Positions 37,292-44,368 of a stretch of DNA of 45,820 nt are shown here, in pieces; within the stretch, counting starts at the first letter, position 1, and the number at the start of each line of letters is the position of its first letter. The notes beneath the pieces are model-generated. The model had not been told where the DNA came from. It searched no databases and worked only from the letters and a program-made list of their open reading frames with translations. Both the position numbers and the translations under genes were made by a program. The DNA comes from Bacteroidota bacterium (GTDB lineage: Bacteria; Bacteroidota; Bacteroidia; Cytophagales; Cyclobacteriaceae), in NCBI GenBank assembly GCA_013285945.1, contig JABDGP010000018.1, positions 1-45,820 on the forward strand, read 5' to 3'.

Positions 37292-37639
37292 ATGGCTCAA
37301 ATCTTTGACGGAACAGAAGGCGCTCCAATTGCGCTTGCTGACTTCCAAGCCTGGAAGGCAAACTACCAGGCTACAATCGGTCCCAACGAAATAAAAGCAC
37401 ATTTCTTTGGGTATCACATCATCAATAAAATTCTGGGACAGCCCGGATGCAAGGGAATTCGGATCTATTACGGAATTGACGGAAATGGCACCAAGCAATT
37501 GTTACTTGCCGGAGCTGAGGCAAACATGAACGACATGTTGCCTGCCACGCAACTATTGAGTGCTGGCGACCCCAATACATTGGGCGATGCTTCGTTTCCA
37601 TGTCCGCCGTATTGTAATGGCGGTGGTGGTGGTAATTAG
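37292..37639 (+). CDS. Unrecognised 115-residue protein with CPPYC and poly-glycine tail
   Basis: A protein of 115 residues that I cannot assign. It has no signal peptide and no membrane helix. The body is mixed alpha/beta: an N-terminal helix (LADFQAWKANYQATIG), HFFGYHIINKILGQPG, a strand pair around GIRIYYGIDGNGTKQLLLAG and an acidic stretch. The last 14 residues read FPCPPYCNGGGGGN: two cysteines separated by Pro-Pro-Tyr and then five glycines, encoded by a GGT/GGC run. The tail could be a metal or disulfide site, a processing signal or a peptide-precursor-like end. A hairpin terminator follows at 37661. It is preceded by two inverted repeats and followed by a sensor-kinase-regulator set on the same strand. 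My impression is that similar small proteins occur across Bacteroidota, but I cannot check it. Confidence 0.8.
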   Translation: MAQIFDGTEGAPIALADFQAWKANYQATIGPNEIKAHFFGYHIINKILGQPGCKGIRIYYGIDGNGTKQLLLAGAEANMNDMLPATQLLSAGDPNTLGDASFPCPPYCNGGGGGN

Positions 37640-37660
37640 CATTTAATTTGTAAATTTTGG

Positions 37661-37684
37661 GGTGAGTTAAGTTTTTAGCTCACC
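37661..37684 (+). terminator. Hairpin terminator after the 115-residue gene
   Basis: A 10-bp stem GGTGAGTTAA / TTAGCTCACC (one G-T wobble) with a GTTT loop is followed by the weak T-rich stretch TTCCTTTC. It lies 22 bases after the stop and 9 bases before the ATG of the next gene, so it could also restrain translation of that gene. Confidence 0.6.
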
Positions 37685-37692
37685 TTCCTTTC

Positions 37693-38331
37693 ATGCTCTT
37701 CGGAATAATTTTGGCGTATGTTTCGGTTGGCTCTGTACTGATTCCATTAGTCTTAGCATCTTTCAACTGGCAAAACCGGTCGTTTGAAATTCGCGGGCTT
37801 TCCATTCTCCTCCTTACCTCTCTGATCTGTGATGCTTCCTCTATGCTTTTAAGTCGTTATCACATTAACACAATGCCAATTGTTAATTTTTATCTGTTTG
37901 CCCAGTTTGTCATACTCTACCTGTTATTCATGCGCAAATTGGAAATTAAGAATTTCCTTCGGGTGCTACTTGTCTTGTTTTGCATACTCTGCTTAATTGA
38001 CATATCAGTTTTTCAGGGCCCTTATGTTTTAGACACTTTTTCGCACATCGTGGGAAACCTGATTCTCATGGCTCTTTCGTTGTACTACTTTTATACATTA
38101 TTAAAGGAATTACCTACGACCTATATTCATCGATTACCTTTTGTGTGGATTTCTTTTGCAGCGCTGGCATATTATTCGGGGAATTTCTTCTTGTTTCTAT
38201 TAAACAACTACCTTCTTAAAGAAGCCGGTAGTATCGCGTGGATGCTTCATAATGGTCTCAACATCACGAAGAACGTCTTTTTTGCAATTGCTTTATGGCA
38301 AGCTTATCACAACAGGAAATTATCTACCTGA
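37693..38331 (+). CDS. Polytopic membrane protein, putative sensor of the adjacent kinase
   Basis: A protein of 212 residues with about six to seven hydrophobic helices that fill almost the whole length and short loops. No enzyme motif or known domain is evident. The last helices (FVWISFAALAYYSGNFFLFL and NGLNITKNVFFAIALWQAY) precede a short basic tail. Its 3' end overlaps the start of the histidine kinase gene by 37 bases, implying coupled translation. Since the kinase has only one N-terminal helix and no sensor domain, this protein could be the input module. That is inference from position; the family is unknown to me. Confidence 0.82.
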   Translation: MLFGIILAYVSVGSVLIPLVLASFNWQNRSFEIRGLSILLLTSLICDASSMLLSRYHINTMPIVNFYLFAQFVILYLLFMRKLEIKNFLRVLLVLFCILCLIDISVFQGPYVLDTFSHIVGNLILMALSLYYFYTLLKELPTTYIHRLPFVWISFAALAYYSGNFFLFLLNNYLLKEAGSIAWMLHNGLNITKNVFFAIALWQAYHNRKLST

Positions 38332-39095
38332 TTTCCCTTGGATCTCTGGGGATGTTAATGACCATTGGAGGGTTGGCATTTTTTTTTGTTGTTTATCAGC
38401 GAAGGATGCTTCTATTCAAAGAATCCAAAAAGCGCGATGATGAAGAGCATGCGCAAAAGATGATTGAGCTTCAATTAGAAAGCCAGGAGTTTGAACGAAA
38501 ACGGATTGCAGCAGATCTTCACGATTCAGTAGGGTCATTGTTATGGGGTGCAAAACTTACGGCTGCTTACATTGAACGAACCGGAGAGCTGCAACAGGAA
38601 CAGAAAGATTCTCACAAAGAACTAATGGAAATCCTCGATCAGTCTATTCACGTGGTAAAACGAATTTCATGGGAGCTCACGCCCGAGGGCTTTCACTACT
38701 CGGGATTGTCTTTGTCGATTTCGTCATTGTGTGCACGGTTTAACGGGCATGGTTTGAAAGTAATATTTATTGAAGAGGGATCAACTGTATTATGGAATGA
38801 TGAGCGGGCTCTTTCAAGTTTCAGGATTGTTCAAGAGTTGGTCAGTAATGGTGTAAAGCATGCAGCTGCCTCGATGCTAATCGTCAGGCTTTTCTGGAGC
38901 GAAACCGAATTGATGGTTGAAGTTTCTGACAACGGGAAAGGCTTTGAGCTTGGAGAGACCCGAAACGGAATCGGATGGTGGAACATAAACCATCGCGCCA
39001 AGCAACTCAGTGCTACAATTGACATAGGAGAACCACCTACTACCGGGGGGTCCATTATCAATCTTAAAATACCTTTGCCCAATGATTCGAAATAA
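38295..39095 (+). CDS. Histidine kinase, NarL-type (HisKA_3), single membrane helix
   Basis: A protein of 266 residues. One membrane helix at about residues 10-35 is followed by a coiled linker (LLFKESKKRDDEEHAQKM). The phosphoacceptor is His76 in RIAADLHDSVGSLL. The ATPase domain has an N box at ELVSNGVKHAAA near 180 and the G1 box DNGKGFELGE near 215, then NGIGWWNINHRA. There is no periplasmic or PAS sensor region, so the signal must come from elsewhere, most simply from the overlapping membrane protein. The gene overlaps the response regulator gene by 14 bases. Start at ATG 38295 is the first that includes the helix. Confidence 0.92.
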   Translation: MASLSQQEIIYLISLGSLGMLMTIGGLAFFFVVYQRRMLLFKESKKRDDEEHAQKMIELQLESQEFERKRIAADLHDSVGSLLWGAKLTAAYIERTGELQQEQKDSHKELMEILDQSIHVVKRISWELTPEGFHYSGLSLSISSLCARFNGHGLKVIFIEEGSTVLWNDERALSSFRIVQELVSNGVKHAAASMLIVRLFWSETELMVEVSDNGKGFELGETRNGIGWWNINHRAKQLSATIDIGEPPTTGGSIINLKIPLPNDSK

Positions 39096-39723
39096 ATTAA
39101 CTGTTTACTTGGCTGATGATCACAATGTTGTTAGAAAGGGTATGACCCGTTTGCTTACCACATTTAATCGGGTCAATAACGTAAAAGAAGCGATCAATGG
39201 TAAGATGCTTATTCAATTGGTACGAGAACAAGAGCCTGATGCTGTCATTCTTGATGTTGAAATGCCCGAGTTGGGTGGGATGGAAGCAGCGAGTTACCTG
39301 ATCGATCATTACCCGAGCGTAAAAATTCTGATTCTTACCATGCATACTGAAGAAGGATTTGTTACCCGGCTCATGGATCTGGGCGTGCACGGTTTTCTGA
39401 GCAAGTCATCAGAACCCGAAGAATTAGAGAAAGCCTTGTATAGTATTGTCGATAATGATTTTTACAAGAATGATCTTGTAATTAAGGCAATGCAGAATTT
39501 ACGAAAGCAAAGTTATCCCAGTCATGAAAAACTGAGCAACCGTGAAATGGAGATATTAACTCTGATATGTCAGGAGTTCACGCCCGGTGAAATCAGCGAG
39601 CGATTGAACATTAGCGAGAAGACATTTTTTAATCACCGTGCCAACATAATTGCAAAGACAGGCGTCAAAAATAATATCGGGCTATATAAGTACGCTTTGC
39701 AACGGGGGTATTGTGCTGATTAA
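39082..39723 (+). CDS. NarL/FixJ-family response regulator
   Basis: A protein of 213 residues. The receiver domain has the acidic pair in LADDHNVVRKG (about 10-12), phosphoacceptor Asp58 in VILDVEMPELGG, the Thr of ILTMHTEEGF near 86 and the conserved Lys in FLSKSSEPEE near 108. A LuxR-type helix-turn-helix fills residues 148-210 (LSNREMEILTLICQEFTPGE, then LNISEKTFFNHRANI). It should be phosphorylated by the overlapping kinase and bind DNA as a dimer. The 7-3-7 inverted repeat at 37215-37231 is a candidate target because NarL-like regulators often bind inverted heptamers. That link is inference. Confidence 0.95.
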   Translation: MIRNKLTVYLADDHNVVRKGMTRLLTTFNRVNNVKEAINGKMLIQLVREQEPDAVILDVEMPELGGMEAASYLIDHYPSVKILILTMHTEEGFVTRLMDLGVHGFLSKSSEPEELEKALYSIVDNDFYKNDLVIKAMQNLRKQSYPSHEKLSNREMEILTLICQEFTPGEISERLNISEKTFFNHRANIIAKTGVKNNIGLYKYALQRGYCAD

Positions 39724-39867
39724 TAAGAATGAAGTAGGAGTTATACCTATAAGATAGAATGAGGCTTAAAATCTAAAGGCCACATTTATAGTATAGCCTT
39801 TTAACCGGAAGTGGGATGGCTGTCACAGCATTATTAACCTATCCTCGCTTGGGATGCAATTTTTAAA

Positions 39868-40914
39868 ATGAGAATTATTGCCCGCCTCAGTTTTCTGTTT
39901 AGCTCGAATGTTTTCCCTCTGGTTTTGATCGCCCTGTGCTCATGTAATCTTATAAAGGATTTAGATAAAACGATCAAGACTGTAAACGCTCACGACAAGG
40001 AGCTTTACGAGATTACAAGCAAGATGGGGCACGGAGCGGTAGACGGTGCCGTTGATGCTCTTACTCAGGATACCGCCAAGCTGAAGAAAATCTCCAATGA
40101 GATTATTGGGGAAATCCGCAAAGGCGGGCTGGGTATCGTTGCGGGAGTGAGGGATAGCCTATTAAATAAAAAGACAACAGCTTGGCTCGATCAGGCATTT
40201 CATAACCTTAGTGATTCTGCCAGGTTGGCTATTTCCAGCATCGTCAATGATCCTTCGCTGGCGTCGGGAACCCGAAAAATTGTGGCAGGAATCCGCGATG
40301 AAATTCTCGGCGCGGCTACACAAAACAAAATCGCTACTCTTCGCGATTCTTTGCTGGGGCCCAAAACATTAAAACTTACCGATACACTCATTCACCATGC
40401 GCTCATACAAGTAATTAAAAGTTATGATAAGCTCGAGCCGCGTTTGGGTAAGCTTTTAGACTCGGCACTGACCACAGTAAGAAAGGCAGGGCAAGAGATA
40501 GAAGACGCTGGCAAGAAAACTTTAAAAAGTTTTTTGATTGGCCTTGGTATCTTGTTTTTGGCGTCACTGATTTTGTTATACCTGATCAAACGATTAGCAA
40601 ACACTCATCGGGAGACAATTGAAGGTATTGTAAACGCGATTGATGGATTATCTCCGGAGAACTATGAAGCCGTGACCGATGCTATTCAAGAAAAATTGCC
40701 CAACTCAATCAATGACCATCTCGACAAGATCATTAATAAAGTCAATCCGCCTTACCGTCGCTTTTATCGAGAACCAATTGCCCAGCAAGCTCTCGAAACA
40801 GTACTGAGAAAAGAGCATAGTCAGTCATCGATAGATGGAATACTGAAGGACGAAGACATTGACCGGAATATCAGAGAGTACATTGAAAAAACAATCAAGC
40901 CCAAAGAATTATGA
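39868..40914 (+). CDS. Putative lipoprotein with internal membrane helix
   Basis: A protein of 348 residues of unknown family. Residues 1-29 form a signal with a lipobox-like end (LIALCSC), so a cysteine at about residue 27 may be lipidated. A long helical, charged region follows, with weak repeats of the form GGLGIVAGVRDSLL and KIVAGIRDEIL that suggest an amphipathic coiled rod. A strong membrane helix at about residues 220-240 (FLIGLGILFLASLILLYLIK) splits the protein, and an acidic soluble tail ends it. The double topology is odd for a plain lipoprotein: the N-terminal signal could instead be a first membrane segment. The next gene overlaps its stop by four bases (ATGA), so the two are translationally coupled. 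Confidence 0.75.
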   Translation: MRIIARLSFLFSSNVFPLVLIALCSCNLIKDLDKTIKTVNAHDKELYEITSKMGHGAVDGAVDALTQDTAKLKKISNEIIGEIRKGGLGIVAGVRDSLLNKKTTAWLDQAFHNLSDSARLAISSIVNDPSLASGTRKIVAGIRDEILGAATQNKIATLRDSLLGPKTLKLTDTLIHHALIQVIKSYDKLEPRLGKLLDSALTTVRKAGQEIEDAGKKTLKSFLIGLGILFLASLILLYLIKRLANTHRETIEGIVNAIDGLSPENYEAVTDAIQEKLPNSINDHLDKIINKVNPPYRRFYREPIAQQALETVLRKEHSQSSIDGILKDEDIDRNIREYIEKTIKPKEL

Positions 40915-41258
40915 AACCGCTCTATTGGATTGTAGTTTTTGTGTTCTGCAGCTGCGGCAGTTCGTTGCAACCCGAAAGCATTATGCAGCAATGGGTGGGT
41001 AAACATTATTCCAAACTCGAAAAATCTTGGGGCTCGAAAGTAACTGTCGAATCGTGGAATAATGGGGGCAACGTTTATACTTACAGCTCAACATCTTTTG
41101 TAGTTAAATCAAGCCAGGATAAGGCCAAGGCAAAACTCGACTATGTAGGCCCGCCCAAGTATGATACGACCAGGTTTTTGATCCAGCGAAAGTTTTATGT
41201 GGACGAAAAACAAATTATACAAAAGTGGGAAATCGTAGAGGCATCTGTCCAAAAATGA
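40911..41258 (+). CDS. Small putative lipoprotein
   Basis: A protein of 115 residues. The N-terminus PLYWIVVFVFCSCGSS is a short hydrophobic signal with a lipobox cysteine (about Cys13 or Cys15). The mature part contains WVGKHYSKLEKSWGSK and two predicted beta strands (NVYTYSSTSFVV and TTRFLIQRKFYVD), a pattern seen in small lipoproteins of the SmpA/OmlA or similar fold, but the resemblance is weak. It overlaps the preceding 348-residue gene by four bases and probably acts with it at the envelope. It is followed after 48 bp by the GMC oxidoreductase gene. Confidence 0.75.
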   Translation: MKPLYWIVVFVFCSCGSSLQPESIMQQWVGKHYSKLEKSWGSKVTVESWNNGGNVYTYSSTSFVVKSSQDKAKAKLDYVGPPKYDTTRFLIQRKFYVDEKQIIQKWEIVEASVQK

Positions 41259-41306
41259 AACCTCAATTTATTTGAACGAAACTCACGACAAAATAAACCA
41301 ATCCCT

Positions 41307-43040
41307 ATGAAAAGGCTTTCATCACCTATTGCCAAGCTAAAATCAAAAAAATACGACATCGTTGTGATAGGATCCGGCTATGGGGGTGCAATTACTGCAT
41401 CGCGCATGGCTCGGGCAGGAAAGAGTGTATGCTTACTGGAAAGAGGCAAAGAATTTCAACCGGGAGAGTACCCCAATACTTTTTCTCAGTCGTCGCACGA
41501 GACACAACTAAATTTGCCCGGCAGTCATGTTGGGCAAAAGACGGGTTTGTTTGATATTAATGTAAATAAAGATATCAACGTAGTGAAAGGCTGCGGCTTG
41601 GGCGGCACTTCATTGATCAATGCCAATGTTGGAATGGAGCCGGGGCCTGACATCTTTAAGAATGGCAGTTGGCCAAAAGCATTGCTTTCTGACAAACAGA
41701 ATCTTGACGAAGGATACAAGCAAGCCAATCGTATGTTGAGAACGACTCCTTTACCTGTCACAATAAAAAGACCTCTTCCCGACAAGGCTAAGGCAATGAA
41801 AACGGGAGCAGAAAAAATGGGAGTTGAGTCGAAGTGGGGCCTCACTCCGGTGTATGTAAACTTTGACATTGACGGGCTTAATCACGTAGGTGTCAAACAA
41901 ATTCCATGCAACGGTTGTGGCGATTGTTGCTCTGGCTGCAATTACCACGCTAAGAATACCATGATCATGAATTACCTGCCCGACACAAAAAATCACGGAG
42001 CCGAAATATTCACGCAAGTCAATGTGCGATTCATAAGCAAAGACGGAGATAATTGGAATGTACACTATAATCTCCTGACCACCGGTGACGAGGAGTTTGA
42101 TGCGCCTACCGATTTCATATCCGCAGATATCGTTGTGGTGGCTGCCGGAACGCTTGGGAGTACAGAAATTCTTTTGCGCTCAAAGCAGGAGGGACTATTA
42201 TGTTCTGATAGGCTCGGCCATAAGTTTAGCGGAAATGGTGACTTTCTGGCCTTTGGTTATAATAATGACGTGGCAGGGAATGCTGTTGGATTTGGAACTA
42301 AAAAGCCTCCGTTTGATAATCCCGTTGGGACTAACATCACGAGCATCATTGATCTTCGAAGCGAAAGCCCAGGGATGGTGATTGAAGAAGGTGTGGTGCC
42401 TGGAGCGCTGGGCGAAGCGTTTGCTGCTATTGTTTCTGTCGCTGCCAAACTTGAAGGACACCGCGATCCCGACAAAGGGCTAGGTAATTGGCTGAAAAAA
42501 AAATTCCGTGAGGTAGTTTCATTATTCAGGGGGCCACATCATGGCGCAATACATAATACACTGACTTATCTGGTGATGACGCAAGATGATGGAAACGGCA
42601 CTATGAAACTGGAAGACGACAGGCTAAGAATCGACTGGCCTAATGCAGGTAAACAGCCCGTGTTTGAAATTGTCAGTAAAAAATTAAAAACGCTGACGGA
42701 TGGCCTTGGTGGTATATACACTCAAGACCCTGTCTGGACCAAGGCATTTTCCAAACAGCTGGTTACGGTTCACCCTTTGGGTGGTTGTGTTATGGGAGAG
42801 GATGCAAGCAATGGCGTGGTTAATCACAAGGGTCAGGTCTTTGATGGAAATGAAAATGAGTCGGTGTACGTCGGATTATATGTGAGTGATGGATCGATTG
42901 TACCGTGTCCTCTAAGTATTAATCCGTCACTGACTATATCTGCGCTTGCCGAGCGAAATTGTATGTACATGGCTAAAGATCGCGGCTGGACTTTCAATTA
43001 TGAATTCGCTTCACCCGATCTGGTTAAACCTGGAAATTGA
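41307..43040 (+). CDS. GMC-type FAD oxidoreductase, cholesterol-oxidase-like
   Basis: A protein of 577 residues, no signal peptide. FAD binding is by VVIGSGYGG (residues 19-27) and LLERGKEFQPGEYP; CGLGGTSLINANV near 98 and VVAAGTLGSTEILL near 276 are further GMC motifs. The C-terminal catalytic region has HPLGGC (His489) and NPSLTI (Asn539), as in cholesterol-oxidase-like members. A cysteine cluster at residues 201, 204, 207, 208 and 211 (CNGCGDCCSGC) followed by NYHAKNT could hold an iron-sulfur or other metal centre. Substrates could be a sterol-like or other hydrophobic alcohol, or a sugar alcohol; the sequence does not decide. It begins a set with a metallophosphoesterase and another FAD oxidase on the same strand. 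Confidence 0.88.
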   Translation: MKRLSSPIAKLKSKKYDIVVIGSGYGGAITASRMARAGKSVCLLERGKEFQPGEYPNTFSQSSHETQLNLPGSHVGQKTGLFDINVNKDINVVKGCGLGGTSLINANVGMEPGPDIFKNGSWPKALLSDKQNLDEGYKQANRMLRTTPLPVTIKRPLPDKAKAMKTGAEKMGVESKWGLTPVYVNFDIDGLNHVGVKQIPCNGCGDCCSGCNYHAKNTMIMNYLPDTKNHGAEIFTQVNVRFISKDGDNWNVHYNLLTTGDEEFDAPTDFISADIVVVAAGTLGSTEILLRSKQEGLLCSDRLGHKFSGNGDFLAFGYNNDVAGNAVGFGTKKPPFDNPVGTNITSIIDLRSESPGMVIEEGVVPGALGEAFAAIVSVAAKLEGHRDPDKGLGNWLKKKFREVVSLFRGPHHGAIHNTLTYLVMTQDDGNGTMKLEDDRLRIDWPNAGKQPVFEIVSKKLKTLTDGLGGIYTQDPVWTKAFSKQLVTVHPLGGCVMGEDASNGVVNHKGQVFDGNENESVYVGLYVSDGSIVPCPLSINPSLTISALAERNCMYMAKDRGWTFNYEFASPDLVKPGN

Positions 43041-43094
43041 GTTTTACTAGTCGTGTACCGCAGAATGTTATTCGAAAAATAAATGAAATAGAAA

Positions 43095-44357
43095 ATGCCA
43101 AAACGGGATATAAGAGAATATAAAAACTTGTCGCGATGGCAATCACAAAGCCACTCACGAACACAATCCAGCATTAGAAAGCGAAAGGGCAAAGTAAAAG
43201 TGATTAACTCCATCGGAGATTTTCTGAACATTAATATTTTTGGCTGGATGGTTCATTATTTCAAAAGCAGGTTTGGCCCAAAGCATAAATTTCAGAATTA
43301 TACATCACACAACGGAGTTTTTCAGATGATACCTGATGACCGGGGCGAAATAAAGATTTCTATTGCAGCCGACTGGGGTACGAATACCGAAGAAAGTACA
43401 AACATTGGCCAGCTGATGAATGCTGAACACAGCGATTACACTATTCACTTGGGCGACACTTACTTTGTCGGGGCTCCGCAGGAAATCGACAGCAACTTTA
43501 TTAGCCCCGGCAATCCATGGCCACGCGGCAAGTCAGGAACTTTTACAATCCCGGGCAATCACGAATTTTATAGCAATGGCAATTCATACTTCGATAAACT
43601 TTTGCCAGAGATGTACGCCGTTGACAATGTTGGCAAAAAGCTCACACAAGAAGCATCCTACTTTTGTCTTGAGACAGAACATTGGCGGGTGCTTGGACTT
43701 GATACGGGATATAATTCAGTAGGCAGGCCGATTATTGAACTAATCTTTTCACCCAATGCACATCTGGAAGAAACATTATTGACATGGCTCAGGGAGGTTG
43801 TCAACTTAAAAGATAATAAAGGACTGATCCTGCTTACGCATCATCAATACACCTCTTCGTTTGACAGCAGGTTTCCTAAGCCGGCGCAGCAATTGGAAAA
43901 AATTATTGGAAGCGAGAAAGAAGTGATTTGGCTTTGGGGGCATGAACATCGCTTTGCAGTTTATGGAAAGTATCAAGTTGATGGAGGGATTCCCGCATTT
44001 GGCAGATGCATTGGTCACGGAGGAATGCCAATTGAAGTCGGCTCAAGAAAATCAATTCCACGCAAGAAAAAGATTAAACGATTTGGCCTTGTACTTACCG
44101 ACAACAGGGTACGCGAATTTGTAGATGATACACCCGTTGGGCACAATGGCTACGCCACGCTAACCATAAGAGGGAATGCCCTGACTATTGAGCACAAAGA
44201 CGAATCAACGTGGCTGATGAGAGAGGAGTGGACCGTGGATTTAAATGGTACGATAGCAGGGAAGGATGCAGTGGTCAATTCTTGTCTCGGCTTACTGCAG
44301 ACTGCTCCTGCCAAATTTGCTATTGGGTTGCCAGAGGAAGAATCGAAATTAAAATAA
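43095..44357 (+). CDS. Calcineurin-like metallophosphoesterase
   Basis: A protein of 420 residues, with no signal peptide. All five family motifs are visible: AADWGTN (Asp, near residue 93; the classic DxH is replaced by D-W-G, as in purple acid phosphatases), LGDTYF, GNHEF, LTHHQY and GHEHRF. They ligate two metal ions for phosphoester hydrolysis. The first 80 residues are basic and unlike the domain (KRDIREYKNLSRWQSQSHSR), and the last 90 residues form a separate beta-rich region (HNGYATLTIRGNALTIEHKD). It lies 54 bp after the GMC gene and 11 bp before the VAO-type oxidase, so it is very likely co-transcribed with both. Its physiological substrate is unknown. Confidence 0.88.
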   Translation: MPKRDIREYKNLSRWQSQSHSRTQSSIRKRKGKVKVINSIGDFLNINIFGWMVHYFKSRFGPKHKFQNYTSHNGVFQMIPDDRGEIKISIAADWGTNTEESTNIGQLMNAEHSDYTIHLGDTYFVGAPQEIDSNFISPGNPWPRGKSGTFTIPGNHEFYSNGNSYFDKLLPEMYAVDNVGKKLTQEASYFCLETEHWRVLGLDTGYNSVGRPIIELIFSPNAHLEETLLTWLREVVNLKDNKGLILLTHHQYTSSFDSRFPKPAQQLEKIIGSEKEVIWLWGHEHRFAVYGKYQVDGGIPAFGRCIGHGGMPIEVGSRKSIPRKKKIKRFGLVLTDNRVREFVDDTPVGHNGYATLTIRGNALTIEHKDESTWLMREEWTVDLNGTIAGKDAVVNSCLGLLQTAPAKFAIGLPEEESKLK

Positions 44358-44368
44358 CAACCAATACA

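Noticed and set aside
37618..37636. GGT tandem repeat as a phase-variable tract
   Set aside because: It is a short in-frame trinucleotide run that encodes the glycine tail; length changes would not shift the frame.
39775..39801. AAAGGC / GCCTTT hairpin after the response regulator gene
   Set aside because: The 6-bp stem has a 15-base loop and only a short T-run, so it is too weak to call a terminator.
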